Shown here: positions 63,213 through 64,000 of the stretch, piece by piece
Numbering within the stretch: the stretch's first letter is position 1
How the letters are laid out: each line of letters starts with the position of its first letter
From: Microbacterium sp.
Lineage (GTDB): Bacteria; Actinomycetota; Actinomycetes; Actinomycetales; Microbacteriaceae
Assembly: GCA_017306415.1 (NCBI GenBank)
Contig: JAFKIL010000002.1
Coordinates: forward strand, 62,001-126,000
Reading direction: 5' to 3'
Length of the DNA stretch: 64,000 nucleotides
The notes under the pieces: generated by a model
The model's database searches: none
Told to the model about the DNA's origin: nothing
What the model saw: only the letters and a program-made list of their open reading frames with translations
Position numbers and translations under genes: made by a program

Positions 63213-63500
63213 TTACTTGACGGCTGCCTTCAGCTTCGAGCCGGCGGTCACCTTGACGCGCTTGCCGGCGGCGATCTTGATCTCGGCGCCCGTCTGCGGG
63301 TTGCGGCCGGTGCGGGCCGCGGTGGCGACCTGCTCGAACGCGATCCAGCCGGGGATCGAGACCTTGCTGCCCTTGGCGACGGCCTCGGCGACCGTGGAGA
63401 AGAGGGAGTCGAGCACGCTCGACACGGCGGACTGGCTCTGTCCCGTCGCGCTCGCGATGCTCGCGACGAGTTCGGTCTTGGTGATGGACTTGTCGGCCAT
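63213..63500 (-). CDS. hup: DNA-binding protein HU
   Basis: 95 aa. MADKSITKTELVASIASATG starts the helical dimer domain. VSIPGWIAFEQVATAARTGR, then NPQTGAEIKIAAGKRVKVTA, is the HU beta-arm signature with the DNA-intercalating Pro. It lacks the long Lys/Ala-rich tail of mycobacterial HupB and is a standard-length HU. GGAGGAC precedes ATG 63500. A perfect 16-base palindrome lies about 105 bp upstream. Confidence 0.96.
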   Translation of the reverse strand: MADKSITKTELVASIASATGQSQSAVSSVLDSLFSTVAEAVAKGSKVSIPGWIAFEQVATAARTGRNPQTGAEIKIAAGKRVKVTAGSKLKAAVK

Positions 63501-63605
63501 GTGGGTTTGTCCTCCAGACGGCGGAGCCGCCGCCTTCATTGCGGGGACCGAGAGGCCGTTTGCCCCCCGGCTGGTCGGATCGACCGCGTCGAATGTACCA
63601 AGTTT

Positions 63606-63621
63606 CCGCGGAATTCCGCGG
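63606..63621. promoter_or_regulatory. Perfect palindrome upstream of hup
   Basis: CCGCGGAATTCCGCGG is a perfect 16-base palindrome flanked by AT-rich triplets, in the 225-bp gap between hup and a TetR-like gene. It overlaps the likely hup promoter (TACATT as -10 on the minus strand at 63593-63598). It could be an operator; no regulator is assigned. Confidence 0.35.
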
Positions 63622-63725
63622 ATTTCCGGCCATCCTGCGTCGTATTGACGGCGTGTCGCGGCAGATCCTGGGGCTGATGTGACGGATGTGGCCGCCGGAG
63701 CGTCATGCGGGACCATGGTCGACGC

Positions 63726-64000
63726 TCAGCGATGTGTGTCGATGACCGTGTGCGCGGTGCTCCGGAACGTCCCCACCACGGTCTCCGGACGGTCGAGATA
63801 CCCGCCGACCATCGCCGCATCCCGCAGCAGCACGAGAGCGCCGGCCACCTCGTCCGGATCGCGCAGGCCCGCCGCCGCCGCGAGATCGGCCAGCGTCTGC
63901 CGGAACCAGGTCCGGTGCTCCGCGATCAGCGCGCGGACCGGGCCGTCGTCCGGGTACTCCGCCGCGGCATTGATGAAGGGGCACCCGCGCGTGTGGCGAT
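63726..64000 (-). CDS. TetR-family regulator, C-terminal 90 aa (cut by window edge)
   Basis: Reading the minus strand from the window end gives RHTRGCPFINAAAEYPDDGP, then VRALIAEHRTWFRQTLADLA and so on to a stop at 63726. The RGCPFINAAAEY block is characteristic of the ligand-binding half of many TetR/AcrR proteins (TetR_C YcdC/AcuR-like). The helix-turn-helix half lies beyond the window. It lies upstream of hup, transcribed in the same direction. Confidence 0.8.
   Translation of the reverse strand, partial: RHTRGCPFINAAAEYPDDGPVRALIAEHRTWFRQTLADLAAAAGLRDPDEVAGALVLLRDAAMVGGYLDRPETVVGTFRSTAHTVIDTHR

Overview
This 64 kb window is chromosomal DNA of a high-GC actinobacterium, most probably a Microbacterium or a close Microbacteriaceae relative. 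The support is the GC-rich codon use, an HspR/HAIR-controlled dnaK operon, many start codons lying 6-7 nt behind a TANNNT -10 element (leaderless mRNAs), a DtxR-type iron box, and a D-arabinan degradation gene set of the kind described from Microbacterium arabinogalactanolyticum. Genes are packed tightly. No gap between genes exceeds about 255 bases, and I see no insertion sequence, prophage or CRISPR array.

Layout. 1-3.2 kb: leftward, overlapping operon of two sugar-isomerase-like TIM barrels and two Gfo/Idh/MocA dehydrogenases, with a divergent TetR regulator. 3.9-5.9 kb: divergent ArsR-type regulator and MFS exporter sharing two palindromic operators. 6-15 kb: a membrane protein, bifunctional proline catabolic enzyme PutA, a nitroreductase, ClpB without its N-domain, an AraC/DJ-1 regulator and a tiny membrane protein. 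15-21 kb: two glycosyltransferases and a three-gene ABC transporter. 21-28 kb: small conserved proteins, a formylglycine-generating enzyme with its sulfatase, a potassium channel and a DUF2252 protein.

27.9-42.6 kb is the most interesting region: a LacI-regulated D-arabinan utilisation locus. It has a GH116 protein, a GH172 (DUF2961) protein, a GH183 (DUF4185) lipoprotein, a second DUF4185-like lipoprotein, and the deletion remnant of another GH183 gene. It also has an ABC importer (binding protein and two permeases), a fucose/D-arabinose isomerase family protein, an FGGY sugar kinase and a LacI repressor. Near-identical operators (core GAAATCGATTTC) lie in the promoters of its transcription units. 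The inferred route is extracellular cleavage of arabinan, uptake, exo-trimming to D-arabinose, then D-ribulose and D-ribulose 5-phosphate.

42.6-46.6 kb is the dnaK-grpE-dnaJ-hspR operon, with HAIR boxes in front of dnaK and also clpB. 46.8-64 kb carries a methyltransferase, GNAT, UMF1-type MFS protein, two divergent MarR-like regulators with strange low-complexity tails, Dcd, tRNA-Gly(CCC), a flavoprotein, a crcB pair behind a fluoride riboswitch, an EamA exporter, a lipoprotein serine-hydrolase homologue lacking its catalytic Ser/Lys, DUF2470 plus heme oxygenase under an iron box, a PIF1-like helicase, a CopD-CtaG fusion, HU, and the end of a TetR gene. Long intergenic inverted repeats (60-100 bp) recur; two families occur twice each.
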